Program-made: the position numbers and the translations under genes | Notes under the pieces: model-generated | The model's database searches: none | The model's input: only the letters and a program-made list of their open reading frames with translations | What the model was told of the DNA's origin: nothing | Assembly: GCF_000298235.1 (NCBI RefSeq) | Contig: NZ_BAHE01000022.1 | Location: 1-64,000 of the forward strand | Origin: Gordonia namibiensis NBRC 108229 | Lineage (GTDB): Bacteria; Actinomycetota; Actinomycetes; Mycobacteriales; Mycobacteriaceae | Reading direction: 5' to 3' | DNA length: 64,000 bases | Shown: positions 18,677 through 27,524 of the stretch, piece by piece | Numbering within the stretch: the first letter of the stretch is position 1 | Layout: each line of letters opens with the position of its first letter

Positions 18677-18752
18677 CGCGGTGCCTTTCGCTCGACGCGG
18701 GGTTTTCCGCAGAGGCAGACCGCGGCTCGGGGCTCAACTCATCGCCCTCAAC

Positions 18753-19934
18753 TCATCGTTTCCGCATGTACGGCGCGGCGTATCCGATCTTCATCGATCC
18801 GTCGCCGAGCCATGCCGCGAGCTCCTCGGCCCGCTCGTCGAGTTTCCTCCGGGCGTCGGCGGGCAGGGGCTCGAGCGGGTGGATCGCGATCGAATTGTCG
18901 TCGCGGCGATACCAGCCGCCGACGATCCGGCCGTCCCACCATGCGGTCTGTCCGCCGTTGCCGACGGAGTCGAAGATGTCCGGACCGTGGTCGCCGAGAT
19001 AGAAGGCCCGCTCCTTGAAGCCCATCGTCGTGGGGTCGAGTTCGGGTAACAGCACGGCCTGTGGCTCGCAGTCCTCGTCGGTGCCCAGGTCGTCGGGCAG
19101 CACATGTCCGATGCCGCCCCCGTCCAGATCGACCTCGACGGTGCCGAGATCGGCGAGCGCGGCCCGCACCGCGGTCTTGGTGGAGCCGAGCCACCACACG
19201 AGATCGGTCTCGGTCCCCGGCCCATAGGTGCGCAGCCAGCGTTCGACGAGCGCCCGGTGACCGTCATGCACACTCGGCGCATCCAGGGTCTCGCCGAGCC
19301 ACACCTTCATCGACGTCCACGCCGGGCGGGAGAGATGCCAGTCGAGTCGGTTGGGTCCGCGGACGATGTCTCCGGATGCGTCGAGCATGTTGAGCACCCG
19401 CGGGCCGAAGTGACTCTTCCCCGCCCACGACCTGCCCTCACCGAAGGTGATCGAGCCCTCCAGGACGGGCAACCGGGCACGCAGTTCGGTCGACGTGAGC
19501 GACTCACCGCCGGCGAGTTCGGTGAGGACCGCGTCCCGCGCGGTGTCGATCCAACCCTCGGGGTCGTCGACGTCGGGACTGCGACGCAGATCGCGAAGCA
19601 TGTTGGTGCGCTCGGAGGCGGTGATCCGGGGCCCGAGCGCGCCGATCGCCTCGGCGAGGACGTCACGAGGGAAGGCGAAGAGAGTTCGCCGCATCGCGAG
19701 ATGTTTGACGAGGCTCCGGTCGTCGTAGAGCGCGGTGTCGATATCGGCACGGGTCAGACCGTCGACCCGCGCCCACGCGGACAGATAGACCGTCGACGGG
19801 GTGGTGGCGTGGAGACCGACCATCGTCGCGGCCGCCTCGACGACGGACCCGGCCCGCGACGCGGCGTCGAGGTGCATGCGGCGCATCAACCGGGATCGGC
19901 GCGCGGTGTCGGTGATGCGGGGGCGCACTGGCAT
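18753..19934 (-). CDS. AlkZ/YcaQ-like winged-helix DNA-binding protein (HTH_42)
   Basis: 393-residue member of the group that includes interstrand-crosslink glycosylases AlkZ and YcaQ. Visible family features: an N-terminal helical segment RRMHLDAAS, the VGLHATTPSTVYLSAWARVDGL block, LAMRRTLFAFPRDVL, and the C-terminal GNGGQTAWWDGRIVGGW. In characterised glycosylases the first block contains a catalytic Q-x-Q (GLQAQ); here the aligned residues are H-A-T. Base-excision activity is therefore uncertain and a different chemistry or a DNA-binding role is possible. Confidence 0.78.
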   Translation of the reverse strand: MPVRPRITDTARRSRLMRRMHLDAASRAGSVVEAAATMVGLHATTPSTVYLSAWARVDGLTRADIDTALYDDRSLVKHLAMRRTLFAFPRDVLAEAIGALGPRITASERTNMLRDLRRSPDVDDPEGWIDTARDAVLTELAGGESLTSTELRARLPVLEGSITFGEGRSWAGKSHFGPRVLNMLDASGDIVRGPNRLDWHLSRPAWTSMKVWLGETLDAPSVHDGHRALVERWLRTYGPGTETDLVWWLGSTKTAVRAALADLGTVEVDLDGGGIGHVLPDDLGTDEDCEPQAVLLPELDPTTMGFKERAFYLGDHGPDIFDSVGNGGQTAWWDGRIVGGWYRRDDNSIAIHPLEPLPADARRKLDERAEELAAWLGDGSMKIGYAAPYMRKR

Positions 19935-20001
19935 GCCGCGATCCTAGTGAGCCGACGCGAGGATCCGGGAACAGCGGCGAGCCCGGAGAAGAAGAGGGGA
20001 A

Positions 20002-20052
20002 GCGGGTGCCGGAGACCGGCCGACCCCCATCGACCCGGTGCCCGGCACCCGC
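20002..20052. other. hairpin with 11-bp perfect stem
   Basis: GCGGGTGCCGG (20002-20012) pairs with CCGGCACCCGC (20042-20052) around a 29-base loop rich in CCGACCC. It lies 68 bp upstream of the AlkZ-like start codon and 374 bp upstream of the STAND gene. It could be a leader structure or terminator; no known riboswitch core recognised. Confidence 0.5.
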
Positions 20053-20288
20053 CCGGTTGCGTGGGCCGGACGACACACAGCCCCCGACGGGCAGTGCCTG
20101 AGAACACCTCCGTGTGTCCTGCGACCAACGCATCCTTGCGCTCCCGACCCCCGTCAGGAACGCCCACCAAGGAGACCCCACCCCGCGACCGGAGTACAGC
20201 GCCGGTCCGGAACGAGAGACGAACACCGAGGTCAGCGGGCAAACGGACTATCCGGTCCGGACACGGCCGAACCCAGTTCCGGAGGCGT

Positions 20289-20306
20289 TCAGGTCAGATG
20301 ACCTGA
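20289..20306. promoter_or_regulatory. perfect palindrome, probable operator upstream of STAND gene
   Basis: TCAGGTCA-GA-TGACCTGA, an 8-2-8 inverted repeat, 120 bp upstream of the GTG of the STAND-WD40 gene. The GGTCA...TGACC half-sites recall GntR/FadR-type operators. The binding protein is not evident in this window. Confidence 0.55.
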
Positions 20307-20425
20307 TGACTCGATCCCGACGTGGCCGTCGCCACCATCGCCCCGCCGGCAGTGGCGCACCGGGGTCGCGTGTCGCATGATGGACCGGTCGATCAGTCGG
20401 ACGGTCAGAGCGTGGAGTCGGGTGA

Positions 20426-23400
20426 GTGGATTTTGGTGAAGCGCTCGCGCGCCTTTTCGTGCAAGCGGGACGCCCTACCCTCCGAGCGGCGGCGGCCCGG
20501 GCCAAGGTCTCCGCGCAGCGGATCAGCGACTGGCGGAACGGCCGACACCTCCCCCGCGACTTCGCGACCGTCGAACCTCTCCTCGTCTGGCTGACGTCCC
20601 GCGCGGTGGCGGCGGGCGTCGTCGAGGTCCTCACGATCCCCCAGTGGAGAGACCTGTGGGACCGACACCTGAATCAGGAGGCGCCGGGTACCCCGGAGCC
20701 GCCCGCCCAGCACTCCCGCCCCTACGCCGGACTGGCGCCCCTCACCGCCGCCGACAGCGAGCTGTACTTCGGACGCGACGACCTCGTCGGCACGCTCGTC
20801 GACACGATTCTCACCGCCGGCTCGGAGCCCGCACCGCTGTCCCCGGCCTCCCGGCTGGTCGTCGTCACCGGGGTGTCGGGCTCGGGGAAGTCGTCGTTGC
20901 TGCGTGCCGGCCTGGCCCGCGACCCGCGGATCTCGACCCCGCGCCTCGCCGAGGTCACCCCGGACGGTCTCTCCATCGCCCCACCCGTCGACGGCGAGAT
21001 CGACGCAGTGGTCGTCATCGACCAGTTCGAGAACGTCTTCTCGCTCCCCGACGAGCTGCGCTCGACCACGATGCGCGAGGTCGAGGAACTCTCCGCCGAC
21101 ACCGTCGTGGTGGTCGGCATCCGCGCGGACTTCTTCAGCCAGTGCGTGGAGTACCCCGTGCTGGCCGATGCCTGGCAGCACCGCTGCGTGATCGTCTCGG
21201 AGATGACGCGCACGCAGCTCCGCGAGGTCATCACCGCCCCGGTCCGCCTCGCCGGCGGGCGCATCGAGGCAGGCCTTGCCGACGTGATGATCACCGACCT
21301 CTACGAGGCGTCGACGGTCGGGGATCGCGCCGGTCGGCTTCCGTTGCTGGCCCACGTCCTGCAGGCCACCTGGGCACGACGCTCCGGCAACCGCATGACG
21401 CTGTCCGGTTATCGCGCGACCGGCGGCATCGCACGCGCCGTCGCCGACACGGCGGAGGCCGCCTGGGAGGCCATCGCCCCCGAACATCGCGACCTCGCCC
21501 GCGCGGTCCTGCTGTCGATGGTCCACGTCGGTCCGGCCGGGATCGCGCTGCGCGTGCCGCTGTCCACCTCGACCCTCAGCAGCCGCTTCCCGCCGGAGGT
21601 CTCGACCGTCATCGACGAGTTCGCGCAGGCCCGCCTGCTGACGGTGTCCGCGGAGTCGGTGATGCTCGTGCACGACGTGGTGCTGACCGCGTGGCCGCGT
21701 CTCGCCACCTGGATCGCCGACGACTCCGACACCCACGTCTGGTGGCAACAACTCGACGCCGACACCCAGTCGTGGGTGGCCAACGGCCGCAGCCGCTCAT
21801 TCCTCTACACCGGCTCGCGACTCGACGACGCCAAGAGCCACCGCGAAGCGCTGCGCAGCAACTACGTACACCTGCTGAGCAGGGAGAACGACGAGTTCCT
21901 CGACTCCGCGGTCGCGATGCAACGACGCCGCCGGCTGTTGCAGCTGGGTGCCGTCGCGGTGATCGTGATCCTTGCGATCTCGGCGTCGATCATCGCGGTG
22001 TTCGGGTTCCGGCAGGCGCACGACCTCCGGCAACAGCGCAACGCCGCGGAACGGGCGGCCCTGCTGTCCCACATCGACAGCACGGAGCACTCCAACCCGT
22101 CGCTGGCCGCGCGCCTGCTGCTCGTCGCCCATCAGCTCTACCCCGACGACCCGACGATCGCCGGTCATCTGCGCGGCGCGGCCACCAGCCCGCTCGCGAC
22201 GCAGGTCACCGGCCACACCGGACCGGTCTACGACCTGGCCTTCGACCGGACCGGCCGCCACCTCGCCTCGGCGAGCGGCGACCGCACGGTCCGCATCTGG
22301 GAGAGCACCGACGCCACCCCGAGGTATCGCGAGGTGGCAATTCTGCGCGGCTTCGGCAACTACGTCACCTCCACCGCCTTCCACCCCACCCGACCGTTGT
22401 TGGTCACCTCGAGCGGCGACGGCGCGGTCCGGATGTGGGACCTCGCCGACCCCGGTCGCCCAGTGCTGCGCGACACGGCATCGCTCGGTCGCGGCACCGT
22501 CTACATGGCCCGCTTCTCCGCGGACGGCCGGACGCTCGCCGCCTCGTCGGACGACGGTTCCATCACCGTTTTCGCGGTGCCTCCGACAGGAACCCTGCGC
22601 GAAACCGCCGTGCTCCGGGGCCACGGCGCCGCCGCACGCACACTGTCCTTCAGCCCCGACGGGCAGCTGCTGGCGAGCGGCGGGGACGACCGCGTCGTAC
22701 GGCTGTGGACCACCGGCGAGAAACCCACACCCGTCGGCGAGCCGATCACCGGCTTCCCCAGCATCACGCACGCGGTCGCATTCAGCCCGGACAGCCGTTC
22801 CCTGGCCGTCACCGGCGACAGCCCGAACGCTCAACTCTGGGATGTGACCGAACCGGAGTCCCCGCTGCCGCTCAGCACCTCGCTCCCGACCGCGACCGCG
22901 GGTTCCTGGTCCATCGCCTTCGACCCGAACGGTTCGCAGGTCGCCTCGGCCCGCGCCGACGGCATGGTGCGGGTGTGGAACACGACAAACCGGGCTTCAC
23001 CGACGGCCCAGTGGGCGCTGCAGACCGCGTCGGAGCAGGGTTCGGTCCGTACCTTCTCGGCCACCTTCGACCCGACCGGTGAGCACCTGGTGTCCGGGCG
23101 TTCCGACGGGACGATCGACGTCTGGTCTCTGCCCGACCGTTCGGTCCCCGACCGCGGCGGCACGATCAGCGGGGTCGCCACCGACCCGGCGCAGCGCATC
23201 CTCGCGACCGTCGGCTCGGACACCACCCTGAACGTGTGGACCCTGGACGACGGCGAGATGTCGTTGCGTTCACGCACTCCCATCCAGCGGCGGGTCAACG
23301 ACCACCCGCGCGTCTCGGTCAACGAACGCGGCACCCTCGCGGCGACGGCCAACAACAATGGCGGTCTCGTCGAACTGTGGGACATCCGCGACCCGGACAC

Positions 23401-24178
23401 CCCACGGGCCGCGGCCCGGTTGCCCGTCTCGACGCGGTACTCGTTCCCGGTCGCCTTCGCCCCCACCGGCGACGTCCTCGCGACCGGTGACACCGACACC
23501 ACGATCGCACTGTGGGACACATCCGATCCCACCTCGCCGAGTCGGATCGGCGCTCCCCTGCGCGGCCCCGCCGACCTCATCCGCAGCGTCGCCTTCAGTC
23601 CCGACGGCACCCGCGCCGCGGTGACCTCCGACGACAAGCGGATCTACCTCTACGACCTGGGGTCCGGCAACCCCGACCCGGTGACGGTGATCTCCGACGA
23701 CACCCCCGTCACCCAGGCGGCCTTCGACGATGACGGGGAGGTCCTCGTCGTCGCGGCCCGCGACCTGTCCACCTGGCGACTACCGACGACGGACACCGCC
23801 GGCGAGCCCGAACTGATCGATCGCCACGAGGACATGTTCGCCAACACGCTGTCCATGTCGCCCAACCGGATCGCAGTCGGCACATCCACGCACGAGCTGA
23901 TCAGCTTCGCGCTCGGCGACGACGGCACACTCGACGATCGACAGTCGGTGGGGACGCTGCTCAATTCGACCGACACCACCACGACGTGGCAGGTCCCGGT
24001 CCGGTTGCCCGCGGACGACGAGATCCTCGCCGGCGGCGACACGACCGGCAGCGTCTATGTGCACACCCTCGACGTTCCCGACGCCCGCGAATGGGTCTGT
24101 GCGAACACGGTTCCCATGACCGAGGCGCAACGGGCGGCGTACCTGCCCCACGCCTACCTCAAGGGCGATTGCGACTGA
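20426..24178 (+). CDS. HTH-STAND ATPase-TM-WD40 signalling protein
   Basis: 1250-residue multidomain protein. Residues about 16-60 form an XRE-like HTH (LRAAAARAKVSAQRISDWRNG). Residues 100-480 are a novel-STAND NTPase: YFGRDDLV, Walker A GVSGSGKSS (149-157), Walker B VVVIDQFEN (near 195-203), then IRADFFSQC and a winged-helix-like arm. One TM helix follows near 505-528 (LGAVAVIVILAISASIIAVFGF). From about 590 to the end there are repeated WD40 blades (for example HLASASGDRTVRIWES), enough for about two propellers. STAND proteins act as ligand-triggered switches; the propeller would be outside the membrane if the HTH side is inside. GTG start. No partner gene adjacent; target unknown. Confidence 0.88.
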   Translation: MDFGEALARLFVQAGRPTLRAAAARAKVSAQRISDWRNGRHLPRDFATVEPLLVWLTSRAVAAGVVEVLTIPQWRDLWDRHLNQEAPGTPEPPAQHSRPYAGLAPLTAADSELYFGRDDLVGTLVDTILTAGSEPAPLSPASRLVVVTGVSGSGKSSLLRAGLARDPRISTPRLAEVTPDGLSIAPPVDGEIDAVVVIDQFENVFSLPDELRSTTMREVEELSADTVVVVGIRADFFSQCVEYPVLADAWQHRCVIVSEMTRTQLREVITAPVRLAGGRIEAGLADVMITDLYEASTVGDRAGRLPLLAHVLQATWARRSGNRMTLSGYRATGGIARAVADTAEAAWEAIAPEHRDLARAVLLSMVHVGPAGIALRVPLSTSTLSSRFPPEVSTVIDEFAQARLLTVSAESVMLVHDVVLTAWPRLATWIADDSDTHVWWQQLDADTQSWVANGRSRSFLYTGSRLDDAKSHREALRSNYVHLLSRENDEFLDSAVAMQRRRRLLQLGAVAVIVILAISASIIAVFGFRQAHDLRQQRNAAERAALLSHIDSTEHSNPSLAARLLLVAHQLYPDDPTIAGHLRGAATSPLATQVTGHTGPVYDLAFDRTGRHLASASGDRTVRIWESTDATPRYREVAILRGFGNYVTSTAFHPTRPLLVTSSGDGAVRMWDLADPGRPVLRDTASLGRGTVYMARFSADGRTLAASSDDGSITVFAVPPTGTLRETAVLRGHGAAARTLSFSPDGQLLASGGDDRVVRLWTTGEKPTPVGEPITGFPSITHAVAFSPDSRSLAVTGDSPNAQLWDVTEPESPLPLSTSLPTATAGSWSIAFDPNGSQVASARADGMVRVWNTTNRASPTAQWALQTASEQGSVRTFSATFDPTGEHLVSGRSDGTIDVWSLPDRSVPDRGGTISGVATDPAQRILATVGSDTTLNVWTLDDGEMSLRSRTPIQRRVNDHPRVSVNERGTLAATANNNGGLVELWDIRDPDTPRAAARLPVSTRYSFPVAFAPTGDVLATGDTDTTIALWDTSDPTSPSRIGAPLRGPADLIRSVAFSPDGTRAAVTSDDKRIYLYDLGSGNPDPVTVISDDTPVTQAAFDDDGEVLVVAARDLSTWRLPTTDTAGEPELIDRHEDMFANTLSMSPNRIAVGTSTHELISFALGDDGTLDDRQSVGTLLNSTDTTTTWQVPVRLPADDEILAGGDTTGSVYVHTLDVPDAREWVCANTVPMTEAQRAAYLPHAYLKGDCD

Positions 24179-24181
24179 CGC

Positions 24182-25813
24182 TCAGCGGAAGCTGAGCACC
24201 TCATCACCCCAGGCCTCCCAGAGATCGCCGTCGAGGTTCTGCACCACCCGGTCCTCGGCGTCGATGCGCAACACGGGACGGCGGCCGGTGTCGTAGGTGG
24301 GCCACTCGTCGCCGGGCGACCCGGTGTCGGGTGCGCGACCGTGTGCGAAGGACGTCCAGCGGCGGATCAGTCTCTGCGACACGGCTTCTCCGTGTTTGCG
24401 GCCGCCCAGGAGGAAGGTGATGTCCCGCGGACCCGCACCCAGGTTCCCCCACACATAGGGCACCTCGGTGGCGTGTGCGGCACCGAGGCCCAGCAGCCGG
24501 AACATCCTGGTGGTCCAGTCATAGCGGTACACGTAGACGGGAGCCCGGCGCGCGTGGGCGTCGGCGAGCCACAGCGTCGGCATGCGGAAGGCGACGTCGC
24601 GGGCCACGCCCAGCCCGGTGACCTTCGGCCGCAGACCCGAGTACGCCGAGAGCACCTGCGCGCGTTCGGGTAACACGATGTCGGGATACTCCTCGCGCAT
24701 GCCGGCGAACATCCGCTCGATCTCCTCGGCGGTGATCGGCATGAGCGGCGACTTCATGTACTTGAAGAGATTCGCCTCGTCGCGGTTGGTCCCGATGATC
24801 AGCGGCACGGGCAGTGCCCGACCGTCCCGGTAGGCGTCGAGGGGATGGTCGGGCAGCAGGTCGCCGTCGACGACCGGGGCGAAGGCGATGGTGCCGGGCG
24901 ATTCGGTGGGCACCTTCGCGAACAGTTCGGTGGTGAGCGTCGAACACCTTGTGGCTTCCAGGGATTCGAGCTGACCCACCACCGCCGCCGAGTCACCCGT
25001 GTCCTCGATCCCGGCGGCGTCGAGCAGCATGCGCGCGACGCGGGCGGCCCGGTCGGCGCCGTACATCGACGTCACCGGCGAACTCTGGGCGATGGCCCGG
25101 CCGAACAACCCCTCGGCGGCGGGCATCGTCAGCAGCGCGGTGACGAGGCCGGCGCCCGCCGACTCGCCGAACACGGTCACCTTGTCGGGGTCCCCGCCGA
25201 AGGCCGCGATGTGGTCGCGGACCCACGCCAGCGCGGTGAGGACGTCGCTGAGCCCGACGTTGGACTCGAAGCGCGGATCGATCGACGACAGGTCGGCGAA
25301 CCCCAGGACGCCCAGCCGGTAGTTCAGCGTCACGATCACCACGTCACCGGTGGACGCGAGCGCCGCACCGTCGTAGTACGGCTGGCTACCCGACCCGAGG
25401 ACGTACGCCCCGCCGTGCAGCCAGACCATGACCGGCAGCGCGACGGCGTCGTGGGCATGGGTCGAGGCACCCGGCGGCGTCCACACGTTGAGGTAGAGGC
25501 AGTCCTCGTCCATCACGACATCCGGGCCGAGCCGGACCGCGGGATTGAGTTCCTGCGGGCAGACGGCCCCGAACGAGAAAGCGTCGACGACGGTATCCCG
25601 ACTCCCGTCCTCGTCGGGCGTGAGTGGCCGGGCGCGACGCCATCTCAGTTCGCCCAGCGGAGGTCTCGCATACCGGATTCCGCGCCAGACGTCGGCGCGG
25701 TCGCCGGCGACCCCGCGGTAGGTACCGAGTGCGGTACGCGCGAGCGGCTCCGCGCCGGTGGGAGTCGGGGTCGTCTCGGCCACGGCAGAGGTACCCGGTT
25801 CATCGTGCTCCAT
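24182..25813 (-). CDS. type B carboxylesterase/lipase
   Basis: 543-residue alpha/beta hydrolase of the carboxylesterase type B family (para-nitrobenzyl-esterase-like). N-terminal GIRYARPPLGELRW and EDCLYLNVWTP are the family blocks; the oxyanion segment VMVWLHGGAYVLGSGS precedes the nucleophile elbow FGESAGAGL. A catalytic Glu/Asp is likely in the TNRDEANLF area and His in LGAAHATEVPYVWG. No signal peptide from the chosen start (MEHDEPGTSA), so probably cytosolic. The frame extends 54 codons upstream but this would run into the divergent gene. It converges, with only 3 bp between, with the STAND gene. Confidence 0.9.
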   Translation of the reverse strand: MEHDEPGTSAVAETTPTPTGAEPLARTALGTYRGVAGDRADVWRGIRYARPPLGELRWRRARPLTPDEDGSRDTVVDAFSFGAVCPQELNPAVRLGPDVVMDEDCLYLNVWTPPGASTHAHDAVALPVMVWLHGGAYVLGSGSQPYYDGAALASTGDVVIVTLNYRLGVLGFADLSSIDPRFESNVGLSDVLTALAWVRDHIAAFGGDPDKVTVFGESAGAGLVTALLTMPAAEGLFGRAIAQSSPVTSMYGADRAARVARMLLDAAGIEDTGDSAAVVGQLESLEATRCSTLTTELFAKVPTESPGTIAFAPVVDGDLLPDHPLDAYRDGRALPVPLIIGTNRDEANLFKYMKSPLMPITAEEIERMFAGMREEYPDIVLPERAQVLSAYSGLRPKVTGLGVARDVAFRMPTLWLADAHARRAPVYVYRYDWTTRMFRLLGLGAAHATEVPYVWGNLGAGPRDITFLLGGRKHGEAVSQRLIRRWTSFAHGRAPDTGSPGDEWPTYDTGRRPVLRIDAEDRVVQNLDGDLWEAWGDEVLSFR

Positions 25814-25899
25814 CCGTACATCCTGCACCGACAGTTCGTTTCCGGGCACACGTTCCCGCGTGACGGGAATGTCGAGGACCTGCTGGGTAGAGTACGAGC

Positions 25900-26253
25900 A
25901 TGGATGTACTACGCCACGTCGTAATTCTTTTCCACATCGTCGGCTTCGCCGTGACCTTCGGTGCCTGGTTCTCACAGGTGGCCGCCCGCGAGTTCCGCTT
26001 CACCCGGGTCATGGACTACGGCATCGGGCTGTCGCTGCTCACCGGTCTGGCACTGGCCGCACCGTGGCCCGCCGGAATCGAACTCAACTACCCGAAGATC
26101 GCCATCAAGCTGGTGATCCTGCTCGTGCTGGGCGCGATCCTGGGTATCGGCAGCGCTCGTCAGAAGCGCACCGGCGAACCCGTTCCGCGGGCGCTGTTCT
26201 GGACGGCGGGCGCACTGTCGCTGCTCGCCGCCGGACTCGCCGTCATCTGGTGA
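25900..26253 (+). CDS. small four-helix membrane protein, function unknown
   Basis: 117 residues, almost entirely hydrophobic: helices at about 3-22 (HVVILFHIVGFAVTFGAWF), 42-56, 67-85 (KIAIKLVILLVLGAILGI) and 100-116. No catalytic motif seen. TAGAGT at 25888-25893 ends six bases before the ATG, so the transcript may be leaderless, which is common in this order. The last 11 bases overlap the 3' end of the convergent gene. Similar short proteins occur in related genera, but I cannot assign a role. Confidence 0.75.
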   Translation: MDVLRHVVILFHIVGFAVTFGAWFSQVAAREFRFTRVMDYGIGLSLLTGLALAAPWPAGIELNYPKIAIKLVILLVLGAILGIGSARQKRTGEPVPRALFWTAGALSLLAAGLAVIW

Positions 26254-26815
26254 CCATCTCCAGGCGATAGACACACATCGTCGGTTCGGGCCGGACGGTG
26301 ACCAGATCGTGGTTCGTCTTCTCCGCGGGACGGCCGAACGCACCGACATGGGTGATGATCCGGAAGGACACCACCCGGTCACCGTCCGGAGTGTGCGCGA
26401 CGATCTGACCGATCGACGATTCCCTGACCTCGGACCCGGCGCCAGAGTTCCGCAGCTGCTCGACGAGCCCCGCTGCGGAACCGGCGTCGGGCGAGTCGTC
26501 GCACAACCGGTCCAGCGCCGATTCGACGCGCGTGGTGTCGGTGGGCGAATAGCTCAGGAGATCGACGATCATCCGGCGGGCGTACTCGACGACGGCCGCG
26601 TCGTCGACCGGCGTCTCCTCCTCCGGCTCGTCCGAACGCACCGCGAAGACGACCATCTCGGCGACCAGCAGGGCCACTGCCGCGGCGAAACCCACCAGCC
26701 ACCACGGTGTGCGGCCGCGGTGTCGCGACGGGGACGGAACGGGCCCGGAGACAGGAGAGGCCCCGGGCCGCGGCGAGGACCATCGACTCTCTGGTCTGGT
26801 GTGACCGTTCGTCAT
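26243..26815 (-). CDS. single-pass membrane protein resembling Mce-associated proteins
   Basis: 190 residues: a Ser/Pro/Arg-rich cytoplasmic tail of about 35 residues, one TM helix (WWLVGFAAAVALLVAEMVVFAV), an acidic linker and an extracytoplasmic domain with an NTF2-like look (VVEYARRMIVDLLSYSPTDTTRVESALDRL). This architecture is that of Mce-associated membrane proteins, although no mce genes are nearby. GGGGGA stands five bases before the ATG. It lies just downstream of tRNA-Thr on the same strand and its 3' end overlaps the convergent small membrane gene. Confidence 0.72.
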   Translation of the reverse strand: MTNGHTRPESRWSSPRPGASPVSGPVPSPSRHRGRTPWWLVGFAAAVALLVAEMVVFAVRSDEPEEETPVDDAAVVEYARRMIVDLLSYSPTDTTRVESALDRLCDDSPDAGSAAGLVEQLRNSGAGSEVRESSIGQIVAHTPDGDRVVSFRIITHVGAFGRPAEKTNHDLVTVRPEPTMCVYRLEMVTR

Positions 26816-26844
26816 CTGGCTCCCCCCGCGGGCCGAGGCCCTCG

Positions 26845-26919
26845 TGGAGCCCCCTGTCAGGATTGAACTGACGACCGCTCGCTTACAAGGCGAGTGCTCT
26901 ACCACTGAGCTAAGGAGGC
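26845..26919 (-). tRNA. tRNA-Thr(TGT)
   Basis: Cloverleaf folds fully on the minus strand: acceptor stem GCCTCCT / AGGGGGC (with one T-G pair), D arm GCTCAGTGGTAGAGC, anticodon stem CTCGC / GCGAG with loop CTTGTAA (anticodon TGT, reading ACA), T arm GTCAG TTCAATC CTGAC, discriminator T and an encoded CCA (26845-26847). Stand-alone gene; no integrase or att-like duplication next to it. Confidence 0.97.
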
Positions 26920-26970
26920 GTGCGTGCGCGAGTATATCCACCGCGCATGCGACGGTCCCAGCGGACCCGG

Positions 26971-27357
26971 TCAGCCCGGGATCGCGGCGACCGCCTCGAT
27001 CTCCACCAACTGGTCGTCGTAGGCCAATACCGAGACCCCGAGCAGGCTGCCGGCCGGCTTGTGCTCGCCGAAGGCCGCCGTCACCGCATCCCAGGCGACC
27101 ACGAGGTCGGCCTGGAGGTGTTCGGCGACGAAGACGGTCACCTTGGCGACGTCGGACAGCGATGCACCGGCCTCGGCCAGCGCCGCCTCGAGGTTCGCCA
27201 TGCACTGCCGTGCCTGTTCGCTGACGTTCCCCGGGGCGACGGTGACGCCCTGCTCGTCGATCGGCGCGGCGCCCGCGGTGAAGACGAGACTGCCGGGGGC
27301 CACTGTCGCACTGCGGGTGTGACCTTCGAGGGGACCGTTGATCTGCACTGATGACAT
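26971..27357 (-). CDS. RidA/YjgF/UK114 family protein
   Basis: 128-residue trimeric-type protein. Family features: FTAGAAPIDEQGVTVAPGNVSEQARQCMANLEAALAEAG and VTVFVAEHLQADLVVAWDAV. Canonical RidA deaminates reactive enamine/imine intermediates using an Arg near the end (usually RV-x-V); here the aligned C-terminal segment is LLGVSVLAYDDQLVEIEAVAAIP, which lacks that Arg. It therefore probably belongs to one of the Rid subfamilies without proven deaminase activity. It sits between tRNA-Thr and the divergent exporter gene. Confidence 0.85.
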   Translation of the reverse strand: MSSVQINGPLEGHTRSATVAPGSLVFTAGAAPIDEQGVTVAPGNVSEQARQCMANLEAALAEAGASLSDVAKVTVFVAEHLQADLVVAWDAVTAAFGEHKPAGSLLGVSVLAYDDQLVEIEAVAAIPG

Positions 27358-27422
27358 GCCGCGATCCTAGAGGGCGGTGGAGTACCTACAACTCCGCGTG
27401 ACATCGGCCGTGTCTGGGTAGT

Positions 27423-27432
27423 TCACATGTGA
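27423..27432. promoter_or_regulatory. short palindrome in the RidA/ThrE divergent region
   Basis: TCACATGTGA, a perfect 10-bp palindrome 92 bp upstream of the ThrE GTG. It could be an operator half of the divergent intergenic region. No regulator is assigned. Confidence 0.3.
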
Positions 27433-27524
27433 GATCGATTCGGTGCCAAGATCGAAGCGGCAGTCACCGATGACCCACGACTTCCGACCGAACGCGAATG
27501 CTCGACTGACACAAGGAGGCTTGC

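Larger units (their letters stand above)
19935..20425. other. 491-bp divergent intergenic region
   Basis: Lies between the divergent AlkZ-like and STAND-WD40 genes. Open frames here have no convincing start, codon bias or family match, so I see no gene. It holds an 11-bp-stem hairpin (20002-20052) and a perfect 18-bp palindrome (20289-20306), listed separately. It probably carries the promoters of both flanking genes and perhaps a structured leader. Confidence 0.6.

Noticed and set aside
19935..20425. Short ORFs on both strands (for example 20114-20380 plus)
   Set aside because: No ribosome sites, poor codon bias and Arg/Pro-rich products; a structured non-coding region is more likely.
26845..26919. 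tRNA-Thr as a phage/ICE attachment site
   Set aside because: No integrase and no visible 3'-end duplication within the window.
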